DNA of 64,000 nucleotides from Lachnoclostridium sp. An196 (GCF_002160135.1 NZ_NFJZ01000004.1:182801-246800), one strand, 5' to 3'. Positions 33,620-46,183 are shown, counted from the stretch's first letter. Made by a program: numbers and translations. The notes: generated by a model from the letters alone, not told the origin.

Positions 33620-35576
33620 AAAATTTCTGGGAAGTAATTATGAGGTAATGGCATCCAACGGCCATGTGCGGGATATGCCGAAGAGTCAGCTGGGAATAGA
33701 CGTAGAGCATGACTATGAGCCAAAGTATATCACCATCCGGGGAAAAGGCGAGATACTGGCAAAGCTTCGTAAAGAAGCAAAAAAAGCGGACAAAGTTTAT
33801 CTGGCGACCGACCCGGACCGTGAGGGAGAGGCGATCTCCTGGCATCTGTCCAAAGCGCTGAATCTGGATCCGAAGAAGATGTACCGGATCACGTTTAACG
33901 AGATCACCAAGAGCGCGGTCAAGGAGTCTTTGAAGCATGCGCGGCAGATCGACCAGGATCTGGTTGACGCCCAGCAGGCCAGAAGAATGCTGGACCGCAT
34001 GGTGGGATACCGGATCAGCCCTCTTTTATGGGCGAAGGTGAAACGGGGCTTAAGCGCCGGCCGCGTCCAGTCTGTGGCGCTTCGGATTATTGCCGACCGG
34101 GAAGAAGAGATCAACTCTTTCGTACCGGAAGAATACTGGAGTCTGGACGCGCAGTTCGCGGTGAAAGGCGAAAAAAAGTCTCTGACCGCCAGATTTTACG
34201 GTACAGAAAAAGAAAAAATAGAGATACATTCCAGGGAAGAGATGGATCGGATCCTGAAAGCGGTACAGGGAGCCAGATTTCAGGTGACGGATGTGAAAAA
34301 CGGAGAGCGTGCCAAGAAGGCGCCGCTTCCGTTCACCACCAGTACGCTTCAGCAGGAGGCATCCAAAGTATTGAACTTTTCCACGTCTAAGACTATGCGT
34401 CTGGCGCAGCAGCTCTATGAGGGCATCGATGTGGAAGGACAGGGAACGGTAGGTATCATCACATATCTGCGTACGGATTCGACCCGTATCTCGGAAGAGG
34501 CGGAACAGATGGCGGTCTCTTACATCGGGGAAGCTTACGGGGAAGAATACCTGGGTTTGAGAAAAGCAAAAAAGAATCAGGATAAAAAAATCCAGGACGC
34601 TCATGAGGCGATCCGTCCCACGGATATCCGCCGGCTGCCGGCCGCGATCAAGGATTCTCTTTCCAGAGACCAGTACCGGCTTTATCAGCTGATCTGGAAA
34701 CGGTTTGCGGCAAGCTGTATGGCGGATGCCAGATATCGTACGACTTCCGTGAAAATTGACGGAAACGGGTACCGTTTTACCGTATCCGCTGCTTCTGTGG
34801 TGTTCGACGGATTTATGTCTGTTTACACGCAGGAAGAGGACGAGAAGGATACGGAAAATCAGATGGTGAATGCCATTGGCAAAGATTCGGAACTGACTCT
34901 TCAGTCTCTGGAAGATAAACAGCATTTTACGCAGCCGCCGGCGCATTTTACGGAGGCATCTCTGGTAAAGACACTGGAAGAACTGGGAATCGGGAGGCCC
35001 AGTACCTACGCGCCGACCATCAGCACTATTCTTGCCCGGCGTTATGTGGCGAAGGAAGGCCGAAACCTGTACCTGACAGAGCTGGGAGAAGTAGTTAACA
35101 ACATCATGAAGAAATCTTTCCCAAGTATTGTGGAGGCAGATTTTACTGCGAACATGGAATCTCTTCTGGATATGGTAGAAGAGGGAAAAGTCGGCTGGAA
35201 GACAGTGGTCAGCAACTTTTATCCGGATCTGGACGACGCGGTGAAAAAGGCCGAATCAGAACTGGAAAAGGTAAAGATAGAGGACGAAGTGACCGATGTA
35301 GTCTGCGAGCAGTGCGGACGCCATATGGTGATCAAATACGGACCTCATGGAAAGTTCCTGGCATGTCCGGGATTTCCGGAGTGCCGGAATACGAAACCGT
35401 ATCTGGAAAAGATCGGTGTGCCCTGTCCTAAATGCGGAAAAGATATTGTTCTGAGGCGCTCCTCCAAGGGAAGAAAATTTTACAGCTGTGAAGGTTATCC
35501 GGAATGTGATTTTATCTCCTGGAAAAAGCCCGAGATTCCGAAAACGGCAGAAATGACAGAAAATTCAAAAAATTAA
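33567..35576 (+). CDS. topA: Type IA DNA topoisomerase I
   Basis: Relaxes negative supercoils. The Toprim domain starts KYLVIVESPAKVKTIKKFLG with TDPDREGEAI. The active-site Tyr300 lies in TYLRTDSTRIS. Two four-Cys topoisomerase zinc fingers lie near the C-terminus (CEQCG..CPGFPEC and CPKCG..CEGYPEC). At 669 residues it is normal for a Firmicute. It starts inside the end of dprA; the dprA-topA-codY order is common in Clostridia and bacilli. Confidence 0.96.
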   Translation: MAKYLVIVESPAKVKTIKKFLGSNYEVMASNGHVRDMPKSQLGIDVEHDYEPKYITIRGKGEILAKLRKEAKKADKVYLATDPDREGEAISWHLSKALNLDPKKMYRITFNEITKSAVKESLKHARQIDQDLVDAQQARRMLDRMVGYRISPLLWAKVKRGLSAGRVQSVALRIIADREEEINSFVPEEYWSLDAQFAVKGEKKSLTARFYGTEKEKIEIHSREEMDRILKAVQGARFQVTDVKNGERAKKAPLPFTTSTLQQEASKVLNFSTSKTMRLAQQLYEGIDVEGQGTVGIITYLRTDSTRISEEAEQMAVSYIGEAYGEEYLGLRKAKKNQDKKIQDAHEAIRPTDIRRLPAAIKDSLSRDQYRLYQLIWKRFAASCMADARYRTTSVKIDGNGYRFTVSAASVVFDGFMSVYTQEEDEKDTENQMVNAIGKDSELTLQSLEDKQHFTQPPAHFTEASLVKTLEELGIGRPSTYAPTISTILARRYVAKEGRNLYLTELGEVVNNIMKKSFPSIVEADFTANMESLLDMVEEGKVGWKTVVSNFYPDLDDAVKKAESELEKVKIEDEVTDVVCEQCGRHMVIKYGPHGKFLACPGFPECRNTKPYLEKIGVPCPKCGKDIVLRRSSKGRKFYSCEGYPECDFISWKKPEIPKTAEMTENSKN

Positions 35577-35605
35577 TTGAATTTTATGCACGGTTGTGCT
35601 AATAT
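35577..35605 (+). promoter_or_regulatory. Putative promoter of codY
   Basis: TTGAAT, 17 bases, TAATAT, directly after the topA stop. Confidence 0.55.
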
Positions 35606-35609
35606 GCAA

Positions 35610-35639
35610 AGTGCAGTTGCAGATGCAGCTGCACTTTTT
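35610..35639 (+). terminator. Terminator/attenuator-like hairpin in the codY leader
   Basis: AGTGCAGTTG pairs with CAGCTGCACT (10 bp, one G:U, 6-base loop) and is followed by five T. It sits between the putative promoter and the codY ribosome site. It either ends topA read-through or attenuates codY. Confidence 0.65.
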
Positions 35640-35669
35640 GAGTATTATCAGCGCTGTGAGGAGGAAAAA

Positions 35670-36458
35670 ATGAGCGTACAACTGTTAGACAAAACAAGGA
35701 AAATCAATAAACTTCTGCATAACAACAATTCCAGCAAAGTGGTCTTCAACGACATCTGCAGGGTATTGTCAGATATTTTGAAATCCAATGTGCTGGTCAT
35801 CAGCAAGAAAGGAAAGGTGCTGGGAGTCGGTTTGTATGACGGTGTAGAAGAGATTCATGAGCTGATCGTGGACCAGGTGGGCAGCCTGATCGACCCGCTG
35901 CTGAACGAACGTCTTCTGGGTATTCTGTCTACAAAAGAAAATGTGAATCTGCAGACCCTCGGGTTCGTAGTGGAAAACATCCGGAAATACCAGGCGCTGG
36001 TGACGCCGATCAATATTGCGGGTGAACGCCTGGGGACACTGTTTCTCTATAAATATGAGGATGACTATGATATTGACGACATCATTCTGAGCGAATACGG
36101 GACCACAGTGGTCGGCCTGGAGATGATGCGTTCGGTGCATGAAGAGAACGCGGAAGAGATCCGCAAGAGACAGATCGTGCAGTCTGCCATAGGTACGCTC
36201 TCTGCCACAGAACTGGAAGCGATTCTTCTGATCTTTCAGGAGATGAAGGGAGATGAATGCACGCTGGTAGCCAGCCGGATCGCGGATAAGGCAGGCATTA
36301 CCCGTTCTGTAATCGTGAACGCGCTCCGGAAGTTTGAAAGCGCCGGCGTGATTGAATCCAGATCTTCCGGTATGCGCGGAACCAATATTAAAGTGCTGAA
36401 CGACTGCGCGTTCGAAGAACTGGATCAGGTTCGGAAGAATAAATTAAAAAAAATATAA
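35670..36458 (+). CDS. codY: GTP-sensing transcriptional pleiotropic repressor CodY
   Basis: Global repressor responsive to GTP and branched-chain amino acids. The 262-residue protein has the N-terminal GAF-like domain (LLDKTRKINKLL to about residue 155) and a C-terminal winged helix with ASRIADKAGITRSVIVNALRK, the near-invariant CodY recognition helix. GAGGAGG precedes the ATG. A putative promoter and hairpin lie upstream. Its neighbour topA and the following heat-shock operon are separate units. The likely operator AATTTTCWGAAAATT was not found near it. Confidence 0.96.
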   Translation: MSVQLLDKTRKINKLLHNNNSSKVVFNDICRVLSDILKSNVLVISKKGKVLGVGLYDGVEEIHELIVDQVGSLIDPLLNERLLGILSTKENVNLQTLGFVVENIRKYQALVTPINIAGERLGTLFLYKYEDDYDIDDIILSEYGTTVVGLEMMRSVHEENAEEIRKRQIVQSAIGTLSATELEAILLIFQEMKGDECTLVASRIADKAGITRSVIVNALRKFESAGVIESRSSGMRGTNIKVLNDCAFEELDQVRKNKLKKI

Positions 36459-36467
36459 AATACCCCA

Positions 36468-36496
36468 TTGACATTTTTCCTCAATCATACTAATAT
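36468..36496 (+). promoter_or_regulatory. Sigma-A promoter of groES-groEL
   Basis: TTGACA, 17 bases, TAATAT. It lies just upstream of the CIRCE element. Confidence 0.8.
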
Positions 36497-36508
36497 AATA
36501 ATCAAGGT

Positions 36509-36535
36509 TTAGCACTCATAAGAGGTGAGTGCTAA
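36509..36535 (+). promoter_or_regulatory. CIRCE element (HrcA operator)
   Basis: Perfect TTAGCACTC-N9-GAGTGCTAA, the known HrcA binding site, overlapping the likely transcription start. It implies heat-shock control of groES-groEL. HrcA itself is not in the window. Confidence 0.97.
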
Positions 36536-36583
36536 CAAATAAAAACATATGAAAGAGACTGAAAGATTAAAGGAGGCTTAATC

Positions 36584-36868
36584 ATGAAATTAGTACCTTT
36601 GGGCGACAGAGTTGTGTTAAAGCAGTGTGAGACGGAAGAAACCACCAAATCCGGAATCATCCTTACTCCGAAAGCACAGGAGAAACCGGTAACTGCAGAA
36701 GTAGTGGCAGTAGGACCGGGCGGCATGGTTGATGGAAAAGAAGTTACCATGCAGGTAAAGGTCGGCGACAAGGTAATTTATTCTAAATATGCAGGCAACG
36801 AAGTAAAACTGGATGACGTAGAGTATGTGATCGTAAGACAGAATGATATTCTTGCGATCGTAGAATAA
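36584..36868 (+). CDS. groES: Co-chaperonin GroES
   Basis: A 94-residue heptameric lid of the GroEL chaperonin. It has [13 protein letters not shown], the mobile loop with [15 protein letters not shown], and the roof/core [24 protein letters not shown] precedes the ATG. GroEL follows 21 bases on. The operon is controlled by the CIRCE site upstream. Confidence 0.97.
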   Translation: MKLVPLGDRVVLKQCETEETTKSGIILTPKAQEKPVTAEVVAVGPGGMVDGKEVTMQVKVGDKVIYSKYAGNEVKLDDVEYVIVRQNDILAIVE

Positions 36869-38509
<1,641 letters not shown>

Positions 38510-38529
38510 TTCTCATATATATTATAAGT

Positions 38530-38562
38530 AAAAAGAGCGTTGCAAAGAGCAGCGCTCTTTTT
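38530..38562 (+). terminator. Terminator of groES-groEL
   Basis: 10-bp stem AAAAAGAGCG/CGCTCTTTTT with a 13-base loop, followed by further T-rich bases. Confidence 0.9.
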
Positions 38563-38662
38563 GTATAATATATGTGTAACAGTTCAGGACGGCGGGAAAC
38601 GGGGACAAGAAGATGCCGGCTTGAATTTGGTGTATAAAGTCATGCAGGAAAGCAGAAATGCA

Positions 38663-40184
<1,522 letters not shown>

Positions 40185-40239
40185 AGAACGTAATAATTTA
40201 AAACAGTTATCATAAGAACCGCTGCAGACTTTTATGCGG

Positions 40240-40276
40240 CATTTCCCTTTTCTGTTGCAAATGGGAGCGGGAAATG
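40240..40276 (+). promoter_or_regulatory. Hairpin in the guaB-pyk intergenic region
   Basis: CATTTCCC pairs with GGGAAATG over a 21-base loop. A second, longer-range pairing of ACCGC(T) with (G)GCGGT followed by TTTTT at about 40292-40301 could act as the guaB terminator. No clear promoter is seen. Confidence 0.35.
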
Positions 40277-40362
40277 TTAAATTAAAGGTATGCGGCGGTT
40301 TTTACGCGCCGTCAGCAGATGACGAGTTAAAATCTTAAATTATGAAAGGAATATATTGAGTT

Positions 40363-42105
40363 ATGAGAAAGACAAAAATCGTATGTACGCTCGGACCTTC
40401 CACAGAAAGTGAAGAGGTGATGCGTCAGCTGATGCTGGAAGGCATGGCTGTCGCCAGGATGAACTTCTCCCATGGAAGCCATGAGGAGCAGAAAAAACGT
40501 CTGGATATGGTGAAGAAACTCCGCGAAGAGCTTCATCTTCCGGTGGCGGCGCTTCTGGACACGAAAGGCCCGGAAATCCGCATTGGCGATGTGGAAGGAG
40601 GCAAACTGGAACTGAAGGCAGGCCAGGATTTTATCCTTACCACAGAAGAGATGCTGGGTACGGCAGGAAAAGTTACGATTACTTATAAGGAGCTGTATAA
40701 GGACGTGTGTCCCGGCGATTCTATCCTGATCGACGACGGGCTGATCGGCATGGAAGTAAGAAGGATCGACGGCCAGGATATTATCTGCAAGGTAGTCAAC
40801 GGAGGTTTTATCTCCAATCATAAGGGAGTCAATGTTCCCGGCGTGGAGCTGAAGATGCCGTTTGTCAGCGAGAAAGATTATTCGGATATTCTTTTCGCCG
40901 CGGAGCAGGGATATGATTTTGTGGCCGCATCTTTCACCCGTACCGCGGAAGACATTCTGGAGATCCGCAAGATCCTGGACGAGAACGGCGGCGAAGGCAT
41001 CCATATCATCGCGAAAATCGAAAATATGCAGGGCGTGGAGAATGCGGAAGCGATCCTGAGAGTGGCCGACGGCATGATGATCGCCCGCGGAGATATGGGC
41101 GTGGAGATCCCGCTGGAGGAAGTTCCTGTGATCCAGAAGAAACTGATCCGCCTGACGATCCGTATGGGCAAACCGGTGATCACGGCGACACAGATGCTGG
41201 ATTCCATGATGAAGAATCCGCGTCCTACCAGAGCGGAGACTTCAGACGTGGCGAACGCGATCTACCAGGGAACCAGCGCGATCATGCTTTCCGGAGAGAC
41301 GGCCGCAGGTGCATATCCGGTGGAAGCAGTCCGTACTATGGCGAGGATCGCGGAGCGTACCGAAAGAGATATTGATTATACAAAAGAATTTAAACCGAGA
41401 CGTCTGGCGGAGCGTCCGGACGTGACCAGCGCTATTTCCCACGCTACCTGTACGACGGCCATGGACCTTCACGCGGCGGCGATCGTGGCAGTGTCCAAGT
41501 CCGGAAGAACGGTAGGGATGATATCCAAATACCGTCCCAGCTGTCCGATCATCGGATGCGCCATGGACGAGAGAGTGTGCCGTCAGCTGAATCTGAGCTG
41601 GGGCGTGATCCCGCTGCAGCTGGATGAAGAGAAGACGGCAGACGATCTGTTCGATCATGCGGTGGGAGCCGCAGAGCACCGCGGACTGGTATCCAGAGGA
41701 GAACTGGTCGTGATCACGGCAGGACTTCCTCTGGGAATGTCCGGCACCACGAATATGATCAAAGTACACGTGGCAGGACGTATCCTGATCTCGGGGAAAG
41801 GCGTCAATAACCTGAAAGCTTCAGGAAATGTCTGCGTCTGCCAGGGCCTGGATGACCTGGAGCAGAATTTCCGTCCGGGAGATATTGTGGTAGTGTCGCA
41901 GACTACCAATGAGATGATGCCGAAGCTGAAAGACGCGGGCGGTATTATCACAGAGACCGGAGATCGCTATTCCCATGCGGCCATCGTGGGCATGGCTCTG
42001 GATATTCCGGTGATCACTTCTGCTAGAAACGCCACCAGGATCCTGAAATCCGGCGCGTTTATCACGGTTGACGCGGAACAGGGAACCGTATACAGCGGCA
42101 ATTGA
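40363..42105 (+). CDS. pyk: Pyruvate kinase (long form with C-terminal PEP-utilizer domain)
   Basis: Last step of glycolysis, making ATP and pyruvate from PEP. KTKIVCTLGPSTES, ARMNFSHGSHEE, the metal-site KIENMQGVENAEAIL and ARGDMGVEIP are canonical. Beyond the usual 470 residues it has an extra 110-residue C-terminal domain resembling the PEP-utiliser mobile domain. That includes GDRYSHAAIVGMALDIPVI, in which a His sits at the normal phospho-His position. This long form is common in Firmicutes. RBS AAAGGAA precedes the ATG. Confidence 0.96.
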   Translation: MRKTKIVCTLGPSTESEEVMRQLMLEGMAVARMNFSHGSHEEQKKRLDMVKKLREELHLPVAALLDTKGPEIRIGDVEGGKLELKAGQDFILTTEEMLGTAGKVTITYKELYKDVCPGDSILIDDGLIGMEVRRIDGQDIICKVVNGGFISNHKGVNVPGVELKMPFVSEKDYSDILFAAEQGYDFVAASFTRTAEDILEIRKILDENGGEGIHIIAKIENMQGVENAEAILRVADGMMIARGDMGVEIPLEEVPVIQKKLIRLTIRMGKPVITATQMLDSMMKNPRPTRAETSDVANAIYQGTSAIMLSGETAAGAYPVEAVRTMARIAERTERDIDYTKEFKPRRLAERPDVTSAISHATCTTAMDLHAAAIVAVSKSGRTVGMISKYRPSCPIIGCAMDERVCRQLNLSWGVIPLQLDEEKTADDLFDHAVGAAEHRGLVSRGELVVITAGLPLGMSGTTNMIKVHVAGRILISGKGVNNLKASGNVCVCQGLDDLEQNFRPGDIVVVSQTTNEMMPKLKDAGGIITETGDRYSHAAIVGMALDIPVITSARNATRILKSGAFITVDAEQGTVYSGN

Positions 42106-42147
42106 TATGGTCGCCGGACGGCTGTACAGAGAGGAAGGAATCAGATC

Positions 42148-42624
42148 ATGGGATTCAATCATTTTGATGAGAAGGGCAACGCGGTGATGGTGGATATCTC
42201 CGGCAAGGATGTGACTTACCGGACGGCGACTGCCCGGGGAAGCATTCATGTGTCGCCGGAAATCATGGACGCGGTGCTGAACCGGACCATGAAGAAAGGC
42301 GATGTGCTGGGGGTGGCCAGAGTCGCCGGAATCATGGCCGTGAAACAGACTTCGTCCATCATCCCCATGTGCCATCCTCTGCTGATCAGCAAATGTTCTG
42401 TGGATTTTGATGTCTGCCCGGAAGAACAGGAGATCCGGGCGGTCTGCACAGTGCGGACGGAAGGGCGCACCGGCGTGGAGATGGAAGCCCTGCACGGTGT
42501 AAGCGCTTCCCTGCTGACGATCTATGATATGTGCAAGGCAGTAGATAAACGGATGGTGATCCGGGATATTCATCTGGTGGAAAAGACCGGCGGAAAGAGC
42601 GGAGATTTTCGCTTTGAAGAATAG
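42148..42624 (+). CDS. moaC: Cyclic pyranopterin monophosphate synthase MoaC
   Basis: Second step of molybdenum-cofactor synthesis, turning 3',8-cyclo-GTP into c[34 protein letters not shown] and [14 protein letters not shown] active-site segments are intact, followed by YDMCKAVDK with the catalytic Lys/Asp. At 158 residues it is normal. It lies 42 bases after pyk and converges on moaA across a shared terminator. Together with moaA it shows at least the start of the Mo-cofactor pathway. Confidence 0.95.
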   Translation: MGFNHFDEKGNAVMVDISGKDVTYRTATARGSIHVSPEIMDAVLNRTMKKGDVLGVARVAGIMAVKQTSSIIPMCHPLLISKCSVDFDVCPEEQEIRAVCTVRTEGRTGVEMEALHGVSASLLTIYDMCKAVDKRMVIRDIHLVEKTGGKSGDFRFEE

Positions 42625-42645
42625 GAAATGAAGAATAAAAAAAAG

Positions 42646-42691
42646 GCGTTCATGAGATCTGCGAGACAGATCTTCATGAGCGCTGTTTTTT
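42646..42691. terminator. Terminator between convergent moaC and moaA
   Basis: A 16-bp bulged stem (GCGTTCATGAGATCTG against CAGATCTTCATGAGCGC, one bulged T), then TTTTTT on the + strand and an A-run upstream that gives T's on the minus strand. It probably serves both genes. Confidence 0.85.
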
Positions 42692-43673
42692 ATCCTCCGA
42701 TCTGAGACATCTGACGCTGCTCCCGGTCTGCTTCGGTATCCGGAGACCAGAACTGATGACAGGCAGGTTTTTCCAGAATGCCCTCGCGGATCAGCCCGCA
42801 GAGCTGCTCGTCCGACGCGCCGCTTCTCAGAGGTGTCTTCAGATCAATCGATTCCCCATAGTAGAGACACGGTTTCAGAAATCCGTCGGACGTCAGGCGG
42901 ATTCGGTTGCAGGAATCGCAGAACTTGCCGTGTATCGCGTCGATGAAGCCGATACAGCCCCGGAATCCGGGAATCGCGATATAGGAGGCCGGACCGTTGC
43001 CCCGGGGGATCGTGACGGTGTGATAATCCGGATAGCGCGCCACAAGCAGGGAGAGCAGAGCATTCCGGTCATAACCGCGATAATTCTGTCCGTAACCGAT
43101 GGGCATGATCTCGATAAATCTCACATCAACGGGATAGTCTTTTGCAAGTTCTGTCAGTTTCTCAAAATCTTTGTCATTGATCCCCTGCAGCAGTACGGAA
43201 TTTACTTTGGTCCGGATACCGGACTCCTGGGCGGCCATGAGTCCTTCCCATACTTTGCCAAAATCGTCAAATCCGGTGATCTGCCGGAAAGTGTCCGGAT
43301 CCAGCGTATCCAGGCTGATATTGATGCCGTCGATACCGATGGCTTTCAATTCCGGAATCCGGGACGCAAGAAGTACGCCGTTGGTCGTCAGCGTGACCTG
43401 CTCCACGCCGGGGAGCGCTTTCAGCTCCCGCAGGAAGGAGAGGCATTCCTTCCGCACCAGCGGCTCGCCTCCGGTCACTTTGAACTTGCGCACGCCCAGG
43501 GAGACGGCGCAGCGGCAGATCTTAAGGATCTCCTCGAAACGCAGGATCTTGTCATGGGAGATGGACGGAATGTCCTCCGGCATACAGTACCGGCATCTTA
43601 AATTGCAGCGGTCGGTGACGGAGATCCTCATATAGTCAATGGTTCTTCCATAATTGTCTTTCACGGATATCAT
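42690..43673 (-). CDS. moaA: GTP 3',8-cyclase MoaA
   Basis: Radical SAM enzyme for the first step of molybdopterin synthesis. The first [4Fe-4S] cluster is Cys23, Cys27 and Cys30 (DRCNLRCRYC). The second, substrate-binding cluster is FCDSCNRIRLT with Cys further on in LKPCLY. I chose the ATG giving a normal 327-residue protein beginning MISVKDNYGRTIDYMRIS. An ATG 33 bases upstream lies in a TATAAT box and is not a plausible start. The usual C-terminal GG that MoaA needs is present (QIGG). Confidence 0.93.
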   Translation of the reverse strand: MISVKDNYGRTIDYMRISVTDRCNLRCRYCMPEDIPSISHDKILRFEEILKICRCAVSLGVRKFKVTGGEPLVRKECLSFLRELKALPGVEQVTLTTNGVLLASRIPELKAIGIDGINISLDTLDPDTFRQITGFDDFGKVWEGLMAAQESGIRTKVNSVLLQGINDKDFEKLTELAKDYPVDVRFIEIMPIGYGQNYRGYDRNALLSLLVARYPDYHTVTIPRGNGPASYIAIPGFRGCIGFIDAIHGKFCDSCNRIRLTSDGFLKPCLYYGESIDLKTPLRSGASDEQLCGLIREGILEKPACHQFWSPDTEADREQRQMSQIGG

Positions 43674-43792
43674 AGCCTTTCTCATCAGATGTAACAGTAT
43701 ATTCATTATAGCAAAAAAACATTGGAAAATAAATCGGTTATGGCTGGTTTCTGGCTTTTTCCGGAAATATGGAGTCTGATAGAATTAATTGT

Positions 43793-43821
43793 TTGCCTAA
43801 CTCACACAGACATGCTATAAT
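43793..43821 (+). promoter_or_regulatory. Promoter of asnS
   Basis: TTGCCT, 17 bases, TATAAT, about 85 bases before the ATG. No T-box motif (GGTGG) is visible in the leader. Confidence 0.7.
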
Positions 43822-43905
43822 GTTCGCATTGGCAATGAACAGTGCGGAAATAAGTATGCGCTGTGTAATTTTCATAAATACAGATGAACAAGGGGATATG
43901 TGATT

Positions 43906-45297
43906 ATGGAACTGACAACCATACGTGAGTTATACAGGAATACGGACGCGTTCCTGGACAAGGAAGTGACAGTAGGAGGCTGGGTGCGCAGCATCCGGGA
44001 TTCCAAAAGCTTTGGGTTTCTGGTACTGCATGACGGTACTTTTTTTGAGACTCTGCAGGTAGTGTACCATGACACCATGGACAATTTTACTCAGATCAGC
44101 AAGCTGAACGTGGGATCTGCCGTGACGGTGAGAGGTACGCTGGTGGCTACGCCGCAGGCAAAGCAGCCGTTTGAGATCCAGGCGGAGGAAGTGATTGTGG
44201 AAGGCGCTTCTACGCCGGATTATCCGCTGCAGAAAAAACGCCATACACTGGAGTACCTGCGTACGATGACACATCTGCGTCCGAGGACCAATACCTTTCA
44301 GGCAGTGTTCCGCGTGCGTTCTCTGACCGCTTACGCGATCCATCAGTTCTTCCAGGAGAGAGGTTTTGTTTATGTGCACACGCCTCTGATTACCGGAAGC
44401 GACTGTGAAGGTGCGGGAGAGATGTTCCGGGTGACGACGCTGGATTTGGAAAACGTACCAAGGACGCCGGATGGAAATGTGGATTATTCCAAGGACTTTT
44501 TCGGGAAAGAGACCAATCTGACGGTCAGCGGCCAGCTGAACGTGGAGACCTTTGCAATGGCATTCCGCGACGTTTACACGTTTGGACCTACGTTCCGCGC
44601 GGAGAACTCCAATACGACACGCCATGCTGCGGAGTTCTGGATGATTGAGCCGGAAATGGCGTTCGCGGATCTGAACGACGACATGCGGGTGGCTGAGGAT
44701 ATGCTGAAATATGTGATCCGCTATGTGCTGGAGCATGCTCCGGAAGAGATGAATTTCTTCAACTCCTTTGTGGATAAAGGACTGCTTGACCGCCTGAATC
44801 ATGTTCTGAATTCAGAGTTTGGCCATGTGACTTATACGGAAGCCATCGAGATTCTGGAGAAAAATAACGACAAATTTGACTATAAAGTATCCTGGGGCTG
44901 TGATCTGCAGACGGAGCATGAGCGTTATCTGACCGAGCAGGTGTATAAGCGTCCGGTATTCGTAACTGATTATCCAAAAGAGATCAAAGCATTCTATATG
45001 AAGCAGAATGAAGACGGCAAAACGGTGGCGGCTATGGACTGCCTGGTTCCGGGGATCGGAGAGATCATCGGAGGAAGCCAGCGAGAGGATGACTATGAGA
45101 AGCTTGCGGCACGTATGGATGAAATGGGACTGAACCGGGAGGACTATGGGTTCTATCTGGATCTGCGCAAATACGGTACGGTGCGCCATTCCGGATTCGG
45201 ACTGGGATTCGAGCGCTGCATCATGTATCTGACCGGTATGGGCAACATCCGCGACGTAGTTCCGTTCCCCAGAACCGTCAAGAACTGTGATCTGTAA
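43906..45297 (+). CDS. asnS: Asparaginyl-tRNA synthetase
   Basis: Charges tRNA-Asn. A 463-residue class IIb enzyme has the OB-fold anticodon domain (about 1-115; [18 protein letters not shown]). The catalytic core follows with motif 2 [21 protein letters not shown] and motif 3 [15 protein letters not shown]. The last two are specific to AsnRS rather than AspRS. AGGGGAT precedes the ATG; an in-frame GTG six bases earlier is unlikely. The CsoR-family gene begins a few bases after the stop. Confidence 0.97.
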   Translation: MELTTIRELYRNTDAFLDKEVTVGGWVRSIRDSKSFGFLVLHDGTFFETLQVVYHDTMDNFTQISKLNVGSAVTVRGTLVATPQAKQPFEIQAEEVIVEGASTPDYPLQKKRHTLEYLRTMTHLRPRTNTFQAVFRVRSLTAYAIHQFFQERGFVYVHTPLITGSDCEGAGEMFRVTTLDLENVPRTPDGNVDYSKDFFGKETNLTVSGQLNVETFAMAFRDVYTFGPTFRAENSNTTRHAAEFWMIEPEMAFADLNDDMRVAEDMLKYVIRYVLEHAPEEMNFFNSFVDKGLLDRLNHVLNSEFGHVTYTEAIEILEKNNDKFDYKVSWGCDLQTEHERYLTEQVYKRPVFVTDYPKEIKAFYMKQNEDGKTVAAMDCLVPGIGEIIGGSQREDDYEKLAARMDEMGLNREDYGFYLDLRKYGTVRHSGFGLGFERCIMYLTGMGNIRDVVPFPRTVKNCDL

Positions 45298-45312
45298 GAG
45301 AGGATGACGCCA

Positions 45313-45729
45313 GTGGCAGCAGAAAGACACACACATACGGCTCCGGATGGAACCGTATATGAACATACGCATGAGCATGAGTATGCGCAGGAACACGGGC
45401 ATATACATGAGCATGAACATTCACATGACGGAAACGGGGAGCATGAGCACGGACATGCACATACTCACACCCATGCCAACACAAAGGCGGTGCTGAACCG
45501 GTTGTCCCGGGCCATCGGGCATCTGGAATCCATCCGCCGGATGGTGGAGGATGGAAGGGACTGCAGCGAAGTGCTGATCCAGCTTTCGGCAGTGAAGTCC
45601 GCCATCAACAATACCGGGAAAGTGATCCTGAAGGATCACATCGAACACTGTCTGGTAGACGCTGTGGAGTGCGGAGACATGGAGTCCATCAAAGATCTGA
45701 CGGAAGCCATCGATCGTTTTATGAAGTAA
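45313..45729 (+). CDS. CsoR/DUF156 family metal-sensing repressor with His-rich N-terminus
   Basis: The C-terminal 80 residues are an all-helical CsoR-type repressor. Counted from the preferred GTG, Cys84, His109 and Cys113 reproduce the C-x24-H-x3-C spacing of the Cu(I) triad. The first 55 residues hold 17 histidines, mostly as H-x-H pairs, an uncommon extension that could buffer Ni, Zn or Cu. AGAGG sits nine bases before the GTG; an ATG at 45304 is closer than ideal. It follows asnS directly and has no transporter beside it. A strong terminator follows. Confidence 0.9.
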   Translation: MAAERHTHTAPDGTVYEHTHEHEYAQEHGHIHEHEHSHDGNGEHEHGHAHTHTHANTKAVLNRLSRAIGHLESIRRMVEDGRDCSEVLIQLSAVKSAINNTGKVILKDHIEHCLVDAVECGDMESIKDLTEAIDRFMK

Positions 45730-45733
45730 GTAT

Positions 45734-45775
45734 AAAAATCAGCCGGTCGCTGTAAATAGCGGCCGGCTGATTTTT
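45734..45775 (+). terminator. Terminator after the CsoR-family gene
   Basis: 13-bp stem AAAAATCAGCCGG/CCGGCTGATTTTT, with T-run. It is symmetrical, so may work on both strands. Confidence 0.9.
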
Positions 45776-45879
45776 ATAACGCGCCCGGCGGGCAGACGTT
45801 TCTCAAGGGAGAAAATTCCAAATCTGCCTGGCGGCGGAAAGAATATTTTTTAGCATGGCTGATACTTCACTTTGTATGG

Positions 45880-45908
45880 TTGTATTGCGCGTTTTTTTGA
45901 AGTACAAT
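45880..45908 (+). promoter_or_regulatory. Promoter of the 77-residue hypothetical gene
   Basis: TTGTAT, 17 bases, TACAAT, 42 bases before the ATG. Confidence 0.55.
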
Positions 45909-45949
45909 AAAATCAACAAAACAGAAATTGGCGAAAAGGGATTGGCAAT

Positions 45950-46183
45950 ATGGCCTGGAAATTTGAAACATCCGGTTTAGACGGACAGTGCGAGTTGTTT
46001 GGAGTAAACATTTTTAAGTACCGCTGGCGTGACTGCCGGGAGACAGCAGCGGTGACCGATCCCCATTATGGCGTGGAAAAAATGTTCCATGTCTATGAGG
46101 TGGAAATCGACGGCCAGCTTCGGCGCTTTGCCGCCGGGGAGTTTTCTAACTGTGTATGGGGATTTTATCTGGAACAGGGTTGA
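45950..46183 (+). CDS. Hypothetical protein, 77 residues
   Basis: Unrecognised. The sequence (ETSGLDGQCELFGVNIFKYRW, then FHVYEVEIDGQLRRFAAGEF, ending NCVWGFYL) reads as a small beta-rich soluble domain. It has a promoter-like site upstream and a weak AAGGG ribosome site. The 158-residue membrane gene follows 93 bases later. Coding character is good, but I cannot name it. Confidence 0.65.
   Translation: MAWKFETSGLDGQCELFGVNIFKYRWRDCRETAAVTDPHYGVEKMFHVYEVEIDGQLRRFAAGEFSNCVWGFYLEQG

Noticed and set aside
38577..38591. A 15-base match (taacagttcaggacg) shared with 61432-61446
   Set aside because: Too short to claim a repeat family without a genome-wide search.
40185..40362. Possible riboswitch before pyk
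   Set aside because: Stems are present but no known riboswitch core could be recognised, and no expression platform is clear.
43700..43905. T-box leader before asnS
   Set aside because: No GGTGG T-box sequence or specifier stem is visible, and the leader is short.
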